DNA from: an uncultured Collinsella sp.
Lineage (GTDB): Bacteria > Actinomycetota > Coriobacteriia > Coriobacteriales > Coriobacteriaceae
Length of the DNA: 64,000 nucleotides
Assembly: GCA_900539035.1 (NCBI GenBank)
Contig: UQAU01000009.1
Location: 3,856 to 67,855, forward strand
Direction of reading: 5' to 3'
Shown here: positions 49,266 to 58,536 of the stretch, piece by piece
Position numbering within the stretch: the first letter of the stretch is position 1
Layout of the letters: each line of letters starts with the position of its first letter
Made by a program: the position numbers and the translations under genes
The notes under the pieces: generated by a model
The model's input: the letters and a program-made list of their open reading frames with translations, nothing else
Database searches by the model: none
What the model was told of the DNA's origin: nothing

Positions 49266-51077
49266 ATGAATACTTCAATTGACATTTCCCACATCCGCAA
49301 CTTCTCGATTGTTGCGCACATCGACCATGGCAAGTCCACGATCAGTGACCGTATCCTCGAGCTCACCCATACCGTTGACGAGCGCGACATGGAGTCGCAG
49401 CTGCTCGACACTATGGATATCGAGCGCGAGCGCGGCATCACGATCAAGTCCAATGCCGTTCGCGTGTCCTATGACGCCGATGATGGCGAGACGTATCAGT
49501 TCAACCTGATCGATACGCCGGGCCACGTTGACTTTACCTACGAGGTCTCGCGTTCGCTGGCCGCCTGCGAGGGCGCGGTGCTCGTCGTCGATGCCACCCA
49601 GGGTGTCGAGGCACAGACCGTCTCCAACGCGACGCTCGCCATGAACGCCAATCTGGACATTGTGCCGGCCATCAACAAGATCGACCTACCCTCGGCCCAT
49701 CCCGACGAGGTTAAGACCGAGATAGAGGATGACTTGGCGATCCCTGCCGACGATGCCGTATGCGTATCGGGCAAGACCGGTGAGGGCATCCACGATTTGC
49801 TGGAGTCCATTGTCTTTTTGATCTCTCCGCCCAAGGGCGATGCGAACGCGCCGCTCAAGGCACTCATCCTGGATTCGTACTTCGACGAGTATCGTGGCGT
49901 CGTCGCCACGGTGCGCGTCTTTGACGGCTCCATCAAAAAGGGCGATACCTTGCGCATGATGCAGGCAAAGGGCGACTTTTTGGTCGATGGCGTGGGCGTC
50001 AAGCGTCCCGCCGAGACCCCGGTCGACTCGCTGACGGTCGGCGAGGTCGGATATGTGGTCACGGGCCTGAAGGACCCCGAAGCCGTTCGCGTGGGCGATA
50101 CCCTCACGTGGGCGTCGAATCCCTGCCCCGAGCCGCTTCCCGGCTACCGCGAGGCCAAGCCCATGGTCTATACGGGCCTGTTCCCGATCGATAACAAGGA
50201 CTACGAGAACCTGCGTGACGCGCTCGATAAGCTGCACGTCAACGACCCGTCGTTGGTGTGGGAGCCCGAGACCTCGGTGGCGCTCGGCTTTGGCTTCCGT
50301 GTGGGCTTCCTGGGCCTGCTGCACATGGAAGTCGTCAAGGAACGCCTGGAGCGCGAGTTCAATCTGGACCTCATTGCCACGAGCCCCTCGGTTGACTATC
50401 ACGTCTACAAGACCGACGGCGAAATGATTGATGTCCGTAGCCCGCAGGATCTTCCTGAGGCCACGCGCATCGAGCGTATCGAGGAACCCTACCTCAAGGC
50501 TAAGATCATCTGCCCGCCCGAGTATACGGGTGCCGTCATGCAGCTCGCCATCGATCACCGCGGCGTCACGACCGACATGATCCACCTGACGAGCAAATCG
50601 GTCGAGATGCGCTTTGATATGCCGCTCGCCGAACTCATCTTGGACTTCTTTGACCAGCTCAAGAGCCGTACCAAGGGCTATGCCTCGCTCGACTACGAGT
50701 TCAACGAGTACCGTCCCTCCGAGCTCGTTAAGCTCGATATCTTGCTTTCGGGCGACGAGGTGGACGCGCTGTCGTTTATCGTCCACAAGGACAAGGCCTA
50801 TGGTCTGGCCCGTGGCCTATGCGACAAGCTTAAGGAGATCATCCCGCGTCAGCTGTTCGAGGTGCCCATCCAGGGTGCTATCGGCAACAAGATCATTGCC
50901 CGCTCCACCGTCAAGGCGCGTCGCAAGGACGTGCTTGCCAAGTGCTACGGCGGCGATATCTCGCGTAAGCGCAAGCTGCTCGAGAAGCAGAAAGAGGGCA
51001 AGAAGCGCATGAAGGCCATCGGCTCGGTCGAGGTCCCTCAGGAGGCCTTTATGGCGATCCTCAAGGTGGACGAGTAG
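49266..51077 (+). CDS. lepA: Elongation factor 4 (LepA), back-translocating GTPase
   Basis: 603 residues, the family length. GTPase motifs VAHIDHGKSTISDRI, DTPGHVDFTYEVSRS and NKIDLPSAHP, then EF-G-like domains and the LepA-specific C-terminal domain (KAKIICPPEYTGAVMQLA; RQLFEVPIQGAIGNKIIA). The ATG at 49266 is chosen because the homology starts just after it; upstream codons lie in the rpsT terminator. Confidence 0.96.
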   Translation: MNTSIDISHIRNFSIVAHIDHGKSTISDRILELTHTVDERDMESQLLDTMDIERERGITIKSNAVRVSYDADDGETYQFNLIDTPGHVDFTYEVSRSLAACEGAVLVVDATQGVEAQTVSNATLAMNANLDIVPAINKIDLPSAHPDEVKTEIEDDLAIPADDAVCVSGKTGEGIHDLLESIVFLISPPKGDANAPLKALILDSYFDEYRGVVATVRVFDGSIKKGDTLRMMQAKGDFLVDGVGVKRPAETPVDSLTVGEVGYVVTGLKDPEAVRVGDTLTWASNPCPEPLPGYREAKPMVYTGLFPIDNKDYENLRDALDKLHVNDPSLVWEPETSVALGFGFRVGFLGLLHMEVVKERLEREFNLDLIATSPSVDYHVYKTDGEMIDVRSPQDLPEATRIERIEEPYLKAKIICPPEYTGAVMQLAIDHRGVTTDMIHLTSKSVEMRFDMPLAELILDFFDQLKSRTKGYASLDYEFNEYRPSELVKLDILLSGDEVDALSFIVHKDKAYGLARGLCDKLKEIIPRQLFEVPIQGAIGNKIIARSTVKARRKDVLAKCYGGDISRKRKLLEKQKEGKKRMKAIGSVEVPQEAFMAILKVDE

Positions 51078-51081
51078 GTCT

Positions 51082-52125
51082 ATGGCGCTTTCCGAATACA
51101 GCAAGCGGCTGCTGGGCGCCTATGCCGAGCAGCCGTTCCTTATGGCTCCCATGGCGGGTGTGACCGACCCTGCCTACCGCATCATGTGTCGCCGCCGCGG
51201 TGCCAACCTTGCCTACAGCGAGATGGTGAGCGTGGCGGGCCTTGCCTATGCCAGCAACAAGACCTGGCGCCTGGTGCTACCGGCCGACGAGGAGCAGCAG
51301 ATTTGCGTGCAGCTCTTTGGCTCCAAGCCCGATCAGTTTGCGAGTGCCGTCGCCGCCGTCGAGGAGCGTGTGGGCGATCGCCTGTCGCTCATCGATATCA
51401 ACATGGCCTGTCCTGCCCGCAAGGTTGTCACCAAGGGCGAGGGCTCGGCGCTCATGCGCACGCCCGACCTGGCGGAGAAGATCGTCGAGGCCACGGTGGG
51501 CGCGGCGCACGTGCCCGTGACCGTAAAGATCCGCAAGGGCTTTTATGCCGAGGACCGTAATGCCGCGACGTTTGCCCAGATGCTCGAAGGCGCCGGTGCC
51601 GCCGCAGTCGCCGTGCATGGTCGTTGCGCCACGCAGCTCTACACGGGCCAGGCCGATTGGTCGGTCGTCGATGAGGTGGCCGATGCCGTCGAGATTCCCG
51701 TGATCGGTTCGGGCGATGTGTTCTCGGCCGAGGACGCTGCTGAGCATCTGCAAGGCTCGGGTGCCAGCGCGGTGTTTATCGCGCGCGGCATCTACGGCAA
51801 TCCGTGGGTGTTCGGCGATGCTCGCGCCCTTGCGCTCGATGGCACGTCGGTGCCGGCGCGCAGCTCCGTCGAGCGCCTGGACGCCCTGCGTGAGCACCTA
51901 ACGCTGACGCATGAGCTCCTGCCGCTCATGTCGCGTGCCCGCACGTACGCAAGCTGGTACTTAAAAGGCATGCCCCATGCCGCCGCTTGGCGTGCCCATG
52001 TGGTGCGCTGTTCCAGTTACGAGGAGTTTATGGCGCTGGTCGATGAGATCGAGCGCGATGTGGTGGCCTGCGAGGCTGCCCTTGCCGCCGGCGAATCGGT
52101 GCCTCCTCATCCGCTGGAGGCTTAA
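51082..52125 (+). CDS. dusB: tRNA-dihydrouridine synthase
   Basis: 347 residues. FMN-dependent reduction of uridines in the tRNA D-loop. FLMAPMAGVTDPAYR opens the barrel, the catalytic Cys is in INMACPARKV, and GVHG-type substrate region AVAVHGRCATQLYTG follows, then GSGDVFSAEDA. DusB-type is inferred from overall pattern. It starts 4 nt after lepA. Confidence 0.93.
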   Translation: MALSEYSKRLLGAYAEQPFLMAPMAGVTDPAYRIMCRRRGANLAYSEMVSVAGLAYASNKTWRLVLPADEEQQICVQLFGSKPDQFASAVAAVEERVGDRLSLIDINMACPARKVVTKGEGSALMRTPDLAEKIVEATVGAAHVPVTVKIRKGFYAEDRNAATFAQMLEGAGAAAVAVHGRCATQLYTGQADWSVVDEVADAVEIPVIGSGDVFSAEDAAEHLQGSGASAVFIARGIYGNPWVFGDARALALDGTSVPARSSVERLDALREHLTLTHELLPLMSRARTYASWYLKGMPHAAAWRAHVVRCSSYEEFMALVDEIERDVVACEAALAAGESVPPHPLEA

Positions 52126-52127
52126 GG

Positions 52128-53360
52128 GTGGCCGTTACCGCGCTGTACGTGCACGTGCCGTTCTGTGCCCAAAAGTGCCGCTACTGCGACTTCGACTCGC
52201 GCAGCTTTGCTTCGTGTGATTTGGATGCCGCGCTCGATGCCTATTTTGAGCAGTTGTACGCGCGCCTCGATGCTTTTGGCAAGGCTGGGGCCCTTGACCA
52301 GATCCGCACCGTCTATGTTGGCGGCGGTACGCCGTCGCTGGCGGGGGAGCGCCTGGTGGAGCTGGCGCGGCGTATTCGTGCGTGGTGCGCCCCCGTTGAG
52401 TTTACCTGCGAGGCCAATCCCGAGTCGCTGACCGCCGAGCTTGCCACTGCACTTGCCGAGGTTGGTGTCACACGCGTCTCTCTGGGCGTGCAAACGCTCG
52501 ATAACACCGAACTTACTGCCATCGGCCGTATTCACGATGCCGATCGGGCGCTCGCTGCCATCGCGACGGTCAAGAACGCTGGGCTTGACGTGTCGTGCGA
52601 CCTTATGTGCGGACTTCCCGGGCAGACCGCAGTGAGTTGGAAGCGCACGCTCGATGGCGTGCTGGCGGCGGCTCCGCATCATGTGTCGGTCTACCCGCTC
52701 ACGCTTGAGGAGGGGACGCCCCTTTATCGCATGGCGTGCCGCGACGAGTCGCTCGAGCCCGACGAGGATTTTCAGGCTTCGTGCATGGACGCGGCGCGTG
52801 AGCGCCTGGGTGCCGTCGGCTATCACCCGTATGAGGTGGCGAGCTACGCGCTCGACGGCCATGAGTGCGCCCATAACATTGCCTACTGGACCGGACGGGG
52901 CTACCTGGGCCTGGGTCGTTCTGCCGCGGGCATGCTCGACGCCGAGGATTTCGACCGTCTTGCAGGTTTGTTCCCCGGCGTGTCTTCTCGAGGCGATGCG
53001 TACCGCGTGCGTCTGGTGCAACGTGACGATGACGCGACGGCGTTCGAGGCCGAATATCTCTCGCAGCGCGAGGCTGCGGCCGAAGACCTGATGCTCGCTT
53101 GTCGCATGACGCGCGGTGTCGCGTCCGACCTTTTGGTTCGCGCGGCTCGTGTCATCCCGGCCGATGAGCTGGTAGCTGCCTGCGATCGCGCGCTCGAATT
53201 GGGTCTTGCCACTTGGGTGCCCGAGACGCTCGGAGTCCATGAGGGACCCTTCACTTCGGCAGATGTCATCGCGGGCCATGTTCGAGCTCGTTTAGCGCCG
53301 ACACACCTGGGCTGGCTCGATGGAAATGTTCTGTTCGAGCTGTTTTGGGATCTAGCTTAG
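52128..53360 (+). CDS. hemW: HemW-like radical SAM heme chaperone
   Basis: 410 residues from GTG 52128. The radical SAM cluster motif is CAQKCRYCDF (CxxxCxxC). VYVGGGTPS, EANPESLT and GVQTLDNTEL are typical. It lacks the Cys ligand pattern of coproporphyrinogen oxidase HemN, so HemW is the better name. In related bacteria it lies just after lepA, as here. Confidence 0.92.
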   Translation: MAVTALYVHVPFCAQKCRYCDFDSRSFASCDLDAALDAYFEQLYARLDAFGKAGALDQIRTVYVGGGTPSLAGERLVELARRIRAWCAPVEFTCEANPESLTAELATALAEVGVTRVSLGVQTLDNTELTAIGRIHDADRALAAIATVKNAGLDVSCDLMCGLPGQTAVSWKRTLDGVLAAAPHHVSVYPLTLEEGTPLYRMACRDESLEPDEDFQASCMDAARERLGAVGYHPYEVASYALDGHECAHNIAYWTGRGYLGLGRSAAGMLDAEDFDRLAGLFPGVSSRGDAYRVRLVQRDDDATAFEAEYLSQREAAAEDLMLACRMTRGVASDLLVRAARVIPADELVAACDRALELGLATWVPETLGVHEGPFTSADVIAGHVRARLAPTHLGWLDGNVLFELFWDLA

Positions 53361-53370
53361 GCCGCTCGGG

Positions 53371-53376
53371 TAGAAT
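53371..53376 (+). promoter_or_regulatory. -10 element upstream of the membrane DnaJ gene
   Basis: TAGAAT, about 42 nt before the start. No clear -35. Confidence 0.4.
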
Positions 53377-53418
53377 TACCGGAATATATACGCTGCTGTG
53401 AGCAGGAGGTTGCCGCGC

Positions 53419-54522
53419 ATGGCGACGATGAACGAAAAAGATTACTACGAGATTCTGGGTGTCTCCAAGGACGCCACCTCGCGTGATATTCAAAAGGCCT
53501 TTCAGCAAAAGGCCCGCAAGCTCCATCCGGACGTCAACAAAGAGCCGGATGCCGAGGAAAAGTTTAAAGAGGTTTCCGAGGCCTACGCCGTGCTTTCGGA
53601 TGAGCAAAAACGTGCGCGCTACGACGCCATGCGTTCTGGCAATCCCTTTGCCGGTGCTCCTACGGCTTCGCCCTATGGTGGCGGCTACGCCGGCAACACG
53701 GGCTATGGCAATCCCTTTGAGGGCGGCTTTCCCTTTGGTGGCGCCTGGGGCCAGCAGCGTCGCGGCCAGGCTGCCTACAATCCCGAGAACGGCGCCAACG
53801 TGGTCGTCGATATCAAACTGGACGCCAAGGAGGCCAAGGGCGGTGCCCGCAAGACCGTCCGCTATACGCGTTTCGATACGTGCGGACATTGCGGCGGCTC
53901 GGGCTCCGTTTCGTCTGAGCATGCCCATACCTGCCCGAGCTGCGGTGGCCGCGGCCACATCGACGTCGACCTGTCCTTCCTGTTTGGTGCGGGCACGTTC
54001 CAGTCGGTCTGCCCCGAGTGCGGCGGTTCCGGTAAGGTCGTGGCCGACCCCTGCCCTGATTGCGGTGGCAGCGGTCGTACTCGCGTAACCTCCGAGCAGA
54101 CGATTGAGTTTCCTGCCGGCACGCACGATGGCGATGAGGTCCGCATTGGCGGCATGGGTCATGCTGGCACCAACGGTGCCGCGGGCGGCGACCTGGTCGG
54201 TCGCGCTCATGTTGAGGCCGAGCGCTTGGAAGGCAAAGCTCGTACCGGTTTTTACCTGATGGGCATCGTGGCGCCGTTTTTGGTGCTTTCGGCCATTTCG
54301 GGTGTGTTCTCGGCCTTTGCCGTGATGTGCTTTATTCCGTTTACCATGGGCCTGTTCATGGTGCTTTCGGACGGTGTGCTTCATCGCAGCCTGCTGTGGT
54401 GGAAGCGCGGTGCGATGCAGTTTGCCAACGGTTTTGCCAACGGCTTCATGTTCGCTCTCGTGTCGGTTTGGTTTGCGAGCTGCTCGCAACGGGCCATGCT
54501 TTCGCCCTACGCAATGCAATAA
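53419..54522 (+). CDS. Membrane-anchored DnaJ-like protein (J domain, zinc finger, C-terminal helices)
   Basis: 367 residues. A full J domain (DYYEILGVSKDATSRDIQKA; HPD present) is followed by a Gly/Phe-rich linker and four CxxCxGxG repeats (CGHCGGSG, CPSCGGRG, CPECGGSG, CPDCGGSG). After about residue 270 the second substrate-binding domain and dimerisation part of DnaJ are missing. They are replaced by hydrophobic segments (about residues 276-318 and 336-358) that look like two or three membrane helices. It probably recruits DnaK to the membrane. The canonical dnaJ follows 81 nt later. Start could also be ATG 53428. Confidence 0.85.
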   Translation: MATMNEKDYYEILGVSKDATSRDIQKAFQQKARKLHPDVNKEPDAEEKFKEVSEAYAVLSDEQKRARYDAMRSGNPFAGAPTASPYGGGYAGNTGYGNPFEGGFPFGGAWGQQRRGQAAYNPENGANVVVDIKLDAKEAKGGARKTVRYTRFDTCGHCGGSGSVSSEHAHTCPSCGGRGHIDVDLSFLFGAGTFQSVCPECGGSGKVVADPCPDCGGSGRTRVTSEQTIEFPAGTHDGDEVRIGGMGHAGTNGAAGGDLVGRAHVEAERLEGKARTGFYLMGIVAPFLVLSAISGVFSAFAVMCFIPFTMGLFMVLSDGVLHRSLLWWKRGAMQFANGFANGFMFALVSVWFASCSQRAMLSPYAMQ

Positions 54523-54537
54523 CATCTAGCCCTCTGT

Positions 54538-54564
54538 TTGCGGCCGGCCCAGCTTGGGTATAGG
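54538..54564 (+). promoter_or_regulatory. dnaJ promoter
   Basis: TTGCGG, 15-nt spacer, TATAGG. It lies between the two DnaJ genes, so they may be separately controlled. No CIRCE element is seen. Confidence 0.4.
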
Positions 54565-54603
54565 ACGCACTGTGACAATAATGAAAGTCGGAAGGATTCG
54601 GTC

Positions 54604-55752
54604 GTGTCGGAAAATAGGGATTACTACGAGGTACTTGGCGTCGACAAGGATGCCGATGCGCGGACGATTAAGCGCGCGTTTCTAAAGAAGGCCCGTACCG
54701 TACACCCGGACGTTTCGGACGACCCCGAGGCCGAGGCCAAGTTCAAGGAGCTCAACGAGGCCTATTCCGTTCTTTCCGATGAGCAGAAGCGTGCTAACTA
54801 CGACCGTTACGGCACTGCCGAAGGCCCTGGTGGTTCGGGCTACGTCGATATCAACGATATTTTTGGTGGCATGGGCATGGACGACTTGTTCTCGTCGTTC
54901 TTTGGCGGCGGTGCCGGCGGTGGCGCCCGCAGCCGTCGTGAGCGTCGTCGCGGACGTGATATGGCCATCTCGCTTTCGGTGACGCTCGAGGAGGCGGCGC
55001 TCGGCTGCAAAAAGACGATCAGCTATGACCGCCTTGCTCCTTGCGAGGACTGCAACGGCACCGGTAGGGCAGAGGGCGCACAGGAAAAGCAGTGCGGCCG
55101 CTGCCACGGCACGGGCTACGTCACGACGGTTCAGCGTTCGTTCCTTGGCCAGGTTCAGTCCTCTTCGCCTTGCCCCGACTGCCATGGCGAGGGCACGGTC
55201 ATCGACCATCCCTGCGAGACCTGCGACGGTCAGGGTCGCACGCCTTCGCACGAAAAGATCGACATCGATATTCCCGCCGGCGTTTCGACTGGTCGCCAGC
55301 TGCGTGTGAGCGGCTTTGGCGAGGCCGGCCTTCGCGGCGAGCCTTCGGGCGACCTGATTGTCAACGTGCGCGTTGCCGACCACGAGCGCTTTAAGCGCAA
55401 CGGCGACGACCTGTACCTGGTGAGCGATATCTCGATTGCGCAGGCTGCGCTCGGCTGCGAGATCGAGGTCGAGGGCATTATGCCCGACGAGGTCGTTAAG
55501 GTGACGGTTCCCGCCGGCGCCCAGTACGGTGACACCGTGAGCGTCAATAATTACGGCATGCCGCGCATTGGCGGTGGCGGTTCGCGTGGCCGCCTGATCG
55601 TGCAGCTGCGCATGGTTGTTCCCACCAATCTTTCCAATAAGCAGCGCGAGCTGCTCCGTGCTTTTGCCGATGAGATGGGCGATGACGTCGCTTCCGGTAA
55701 GAAGTCGGTGACCGACCGTATCAAGAGTGCCCTCGACGATATCCTCGATTAA
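54604..55752 (+). CDS. dnaJ: Chaperone protein DnaJ
   Basis: 382 residues from GTG 54604 (AAGGA upstream). Canonical Hsp40: J domain with HPD (NRDYYEVLGVDKDADARTIK), Gly-rich linker (about residues 80-115), four zinc motifs (CEDCNGTG, CGRCHGTG, CPDCHGEG, CETCDGQG), then two beta-barrel domains and the C-terminal dimerisation region. dnaK, grpE and hrcA are not in the window. Confidence 0.97.
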   Translation: MSENRDYYEVLGVDKDADARTIKRAFLKKARTVHPDVSDDPEAEAKFKELNEAYSVLSDEQKRANYDRYGTAEGPGGSGYVDINDIFGGMGMDDLFSSFFGGGAGGGARSRRERRRGRDMAISLSVTLEEAALGCKKTISYDRLAPCEDCNGTGRAEGAQEKQCGRCHGTGYVTTVQRSFLGQVQSSSPCPDCHGEGTVIDHPCETCDGQGRTPSHEKIDIDIPAGVSTGRQLRVSGFGEAGLRGEPSGDLIVNVRVADHERFKRNGDDLYLVSDISIAQAALGCEIEVEGIMPDEVVKVTVPAGAQYGDTVSVNNYGMPRIGGGGSRGRLIVQLRMVVPTNLSNKQRELLRAFADEMGDDVASGKKSVTDRIKSALDDILD

Positions 55753-55761
55753 GGAGCCCGC

Positions 55762-57054
55762 GTGCTCGCACCCCATATTTCCGTCCTCAACCTCGGTTGC
55801 CGTGTCAACCGGGTTGAGTCCGACCGTATCACTGCCGATCTTATGCGCCTGGGCTTTGCGATGGTGGAGCCACAGGACGCTGATCTGATCGTTATCAATA
55901 CCTGTGCCGTGACGGGAGAGGCCGAGGCCAAGACCCGTAAGGCCGTCCGTCATGCGCTGGCCCATCCAAATGAGCCCTATGTGGTCGTGACCGGATGCGT
56001 GGTCAATTTGCATCCCGAGGAGCTGTTGGATCTTTCGGATCGCGTGATCGCCGAGCCGTCCAAGATCGATGTCGCCGAACGTGTCTGTGAGGTGCTGGGC
56101 GTTGAGTCCGATAGCGTTCCCGCCTGCAGCGATGGCGAGGTGGTCGATGCGCTCGGCCGCTCTCGCCTGGGCGTGAAGATTCAGGACGGCTGCAACCATC
56201 GCTGCACCTATTGCATTGTGTGGAAGGCACGCGGCCCCGAGCGCTCCGTGCCCGTCGAGTCCGTGCTCGAGCAAGTTCGCGAGGCCCAGGAGGCCGGCGT
56301 GCCCGAGGTGGTGCTGACCGGTGTGAACCTGGGTGCCTACGATGGCAAGAGCGCGACAGACGAACACGTTGAGATCGATGAGCTGCTCGAGGCCATCATG
56401 GAGCGCACGTCTATTCCACATGTGCGCATCTCCTCGGTTGAGCCCATGGATATCTCTGAGCGCCTGCTTAAGGTTATGGCGCGCTATCCGCAGCGTATCG
56501 CCCCGTTTTTGCACCTGCCCGTGCAGTCCGGCTGCACGGCGACCCTGCATCGCATGGGCCGTCCCTATAGCGCCGAGGCCTTTGAGGACACGGTGCGTAT
56601 GATTCGCGCCAATCTGCCGCAGGCGTCACTTTCTTGCGACGTTATTGTCGGCTTCCCCGGCGAGACGGACGATGAGTTCGAGGAGTCGCTGGCGCTGTGC
56701 CGTCGTGTGGGTTTCTCGCGTATGCACGTGTTCCGCTATAGCAAGCGTCCCGGTACCCTTGCTGCCGACATGCCCGACCAGGTACCGCCCGAGGTTATGG
56801 CCGAGCGCAGCCGCCGTATGCGGGCCGCTGCACAGGAGCTCGCTATTGCCGACGCTCGTCGTCGCGTGGGCACGGTCGAGCGTGCCGTGCTCGAGTATGG
56901 TGACAACCTGACGCTCGGCTCGTTCCATCATGCCCGTCTTGACGATACCTGTGGACTTACAGCCCCGTGCCTGCTCGATGTTGCTATCATCGGAGTCGAT
57001 GATTCCGGCTTGGTCCATGCGCGCAGGGAGGTTCATGGAAGCCTCGAAGATTAG
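55762..57054 (+). CDS. mtaB: tRNA t6A37 methylthiotransferase MtaB
   Basis: 430 residues from GTG 55762. Adds a methylthio group to t6A37. UPF0004 domain with LNLGCRVNRVES, INTCAVTGEAEAKTR and VVTGCVVN (three Cys ligands for the auxiliary cluster), then radical SAM QDGCNHRCTYCIVW, and a TRAM-like C-terminus. Overlaps phoH by 20 nt. Confidence 0.94.
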   Translation: MLAPHISVLNLGCRVNRVESDRITADLMRLGFAMVEPQDADLIVINTCAVTGEAEAKTRKAVRHALAHPNEPYVVVTGCVVNLHPEELLDLSDRVIAEPSKIDVAERVCEVLGVESDSVPACSDGEVVDALGRSRLGVKIQDGCNHRCTYCIVWKARGPERSVPVESVLEQVREAQEAGVPEVVLTGVNLGAYDGKSATDEHVEIDELLEAIMERTSIPHVRISSVEPMDISERLLKVMARYPQRIAPFLHLPVQSGCTATLHRMGRPYSAEAFEDTVRMIRANLPQASLSCDVIVGFPGETDDEFEESLALCRRVGFSRMHVFRYSKRPGTLAADMPDQVPPEVMAERSRRMRAAAQELAIADARRRVGTVERAVLEYGDNLTLGSFHHARLDDTCGLTAPCLLDVAIIGVDDSGLVHARREVHGSLED

Positions 57055-58021
57055 ACTTACCGTTCCCGAGGGAATTGATTCCTCGCGCGTTTTGGGTCCC
57101 GGCGACGGTGTCCTTCGTGCGCTCGAGAGCTTGGTTCGCGCCCATGTGGTCGCCCGTGGCGATAGCATCGCCGTGAGCGGTGACCCGGACGAGGTCGAAC
57201 TCGTGGCGCGTTTTTTCGAACACGCTTTTCGCGAGGCGGCCGCCGAGCGCACGCTGTCTGCCGACGATGTCTCTCGCTGTCTGGCCGTCTTGCGCGACGG
57301 TGAGCACGAGGCTACATCGCTTCGCGATGACGTGCTGCTTTCATACCGCGGTCGCGTCATTCGTCCTAAGACGCTCGGGCAAAAGCGCTATGTTGATGCC
57401 ATCCGCTTGCATACCATCACCTTTGCCTTGGGTCCTGCCGGTACCGGTAAGACCTATCTGGCCATGGCGCTCGCCGTTGCCGCGCTCAAGCGCCACGAGG
57501 TGGGCCGTTTGATCTTGACGCGTCCGGTTGTCGAAGCGGGGGAGAACCTGGGCTTTTTGCCCGGTACCCTCGAGGAAAAGATCGATCCCTACATGCGTCC
57601 ACTCTACGACGCCCTCTTTGACATGATGGATCGCGAGCGCACCGATGAGCTTATGGAGCGCGGCGTGATCGAGATCGCCCCGCTTGCCTACATGCGCGGC
57701 CGCACGCTGAGCGATGCCTTCGTGGTGCTCGACGAGGCGCAAAATACCACGCCCGAGCAGATGAAGATGTTCCTGACGCGCTTAGGCTTTAACTCCAAGT
57801 TCGTGATTACCGGCGACCTGAGCCAGCGCGACCTAGTGGGTCGTCGTGGTGGCTTGTCGGACGTCGAGAAGATTTTGGGCCGTGTCGACGATGTCGCATT
57901 TTCGCACCTGGAGCGCGCCGACGTGGTGCGCCATGCCCTGGTGGGTCGTATCGTCGAGGCATATGATGCTTATGATGACGTGCGTGAGCAGCGCTCGCGC
58001 GACCGAAAGGAGTCCCGTTGA
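57035..58021 (+). CDS. phoH: PhoH-like ATPase
   Basis: 328 residues from ATG 57035 (GGGAGG upstream). P-loop ATPase with FALGPAGTGKTYLAMALAV and the LDEAQNTTPEQMKMFLTRL signature. An N-terminal KH-like region (about residues 1-110) precedes it. The family is linked to RNA metabolism and to YbeY, whose gene overlaps its stop codon. Confidence 0.94.
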   Translation: MEASKIRLTVPEGIDSSRVLGPGDGVLRALESLVRAHVVARGDSIAVSGDPDEVELVARFFEHAFREAAAERTLSADDVSRCLAVLRDGEHEATSLRDDVLLSYRGRVIRPKTLGQKRYVDAIRLHTITFALGPAGTGKTYLAMALAVAALKRHEVGRLILTRPVVEAGENLGFLPGTLEEKIDPYMRPLYDALFDMMDRERTDELMERGVIEIAPLAYMRGRTLSDAFVVLDEAQNTTPEQMKMFLTRLGFNSKFVITGDLSQRDLVGRRGGLSDVEKILGRVDDVAFSHLERADVVRHALVGRIVEAYDAYDDVREQRSRDRKESR

Positions 58022-58527
58022 GTGTATTGATCAGCAACGATGCCGAGCTCGATACGCCGCTCGACGCGCAGGAGGTGGAGCACATCTGCGAGGTCGTGCT
58101 TGACGCCGAGGGCGTTGAACGTGAAGTCGAGATTTCCCTTTCGTATGTCGACGAGGACGAGATGCACGAGCTCAACCACGAGTGGCGCGGTATCGATCGC
58201 ACCACCGATGTGCTCTCGTTTGAGTGCGATTCGGCCTTTGACGATGACATTCCCGCCGATGAGACGCTTGAGCTCGGCGATATCATCCTGGCCCCGCAGG
58301 TCATTGCCCGTCAGGCCCCCGGCTTTGGCAATAGCCCTGCCGACGAGTGCCGTCTGATGCTCGTGCATGGCATGCTGCACCTGCTGGGGTATGACCACAT
58401 CGAGGACGACGAGGCCGAGGTCATGGAGGCCCGTGAGGACGCCATTCTGCGCGATTTGGCGCTCGAGCGCGGCGAGGACCCCAAACTGGTCCACGTCGGC
58501 CCCATCACCAACCATGCCCACGACTAG
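58018..58527 (+). CDS. ybeY: Endoribonuclease YbeY
   Basis: 169 residues from TTG 58018, overlapping the phoH stop. Zinc-dependent RNase for 16S rRNA 3' processing. The metal motif is HGMLHLLGYDH, and DEMHELNHEWRGIDRTTDVLSF precedes it. AAAGGAG lies upstream. The order phoH-ybeY-dgkA-era is standard. Confidence 0.95.
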   Translation: MSVLISNDAELDTPLDAQEVEHICEVVLDAEGVEREVEISLSYVDEDEMHELNHEWRGIDRTTDVLSFECDSAFDDDIPADETLELGDIILAPQVIARQAPGFGNSPADECRLMLVHGMLHLLGYDHIEDDEAEVMEAREDAILRDLALERGEDPKLVHVGPITNHAHD

Positions 58528-58536
58528 GAGCCGTCT

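Noticed and set aside
53361..53418. CIRCE operator before the DnaJ genes
   Set aside because: No TTAGCACTC-N9-GAGTGCTAA or close variant is found here or in 54523-54603.
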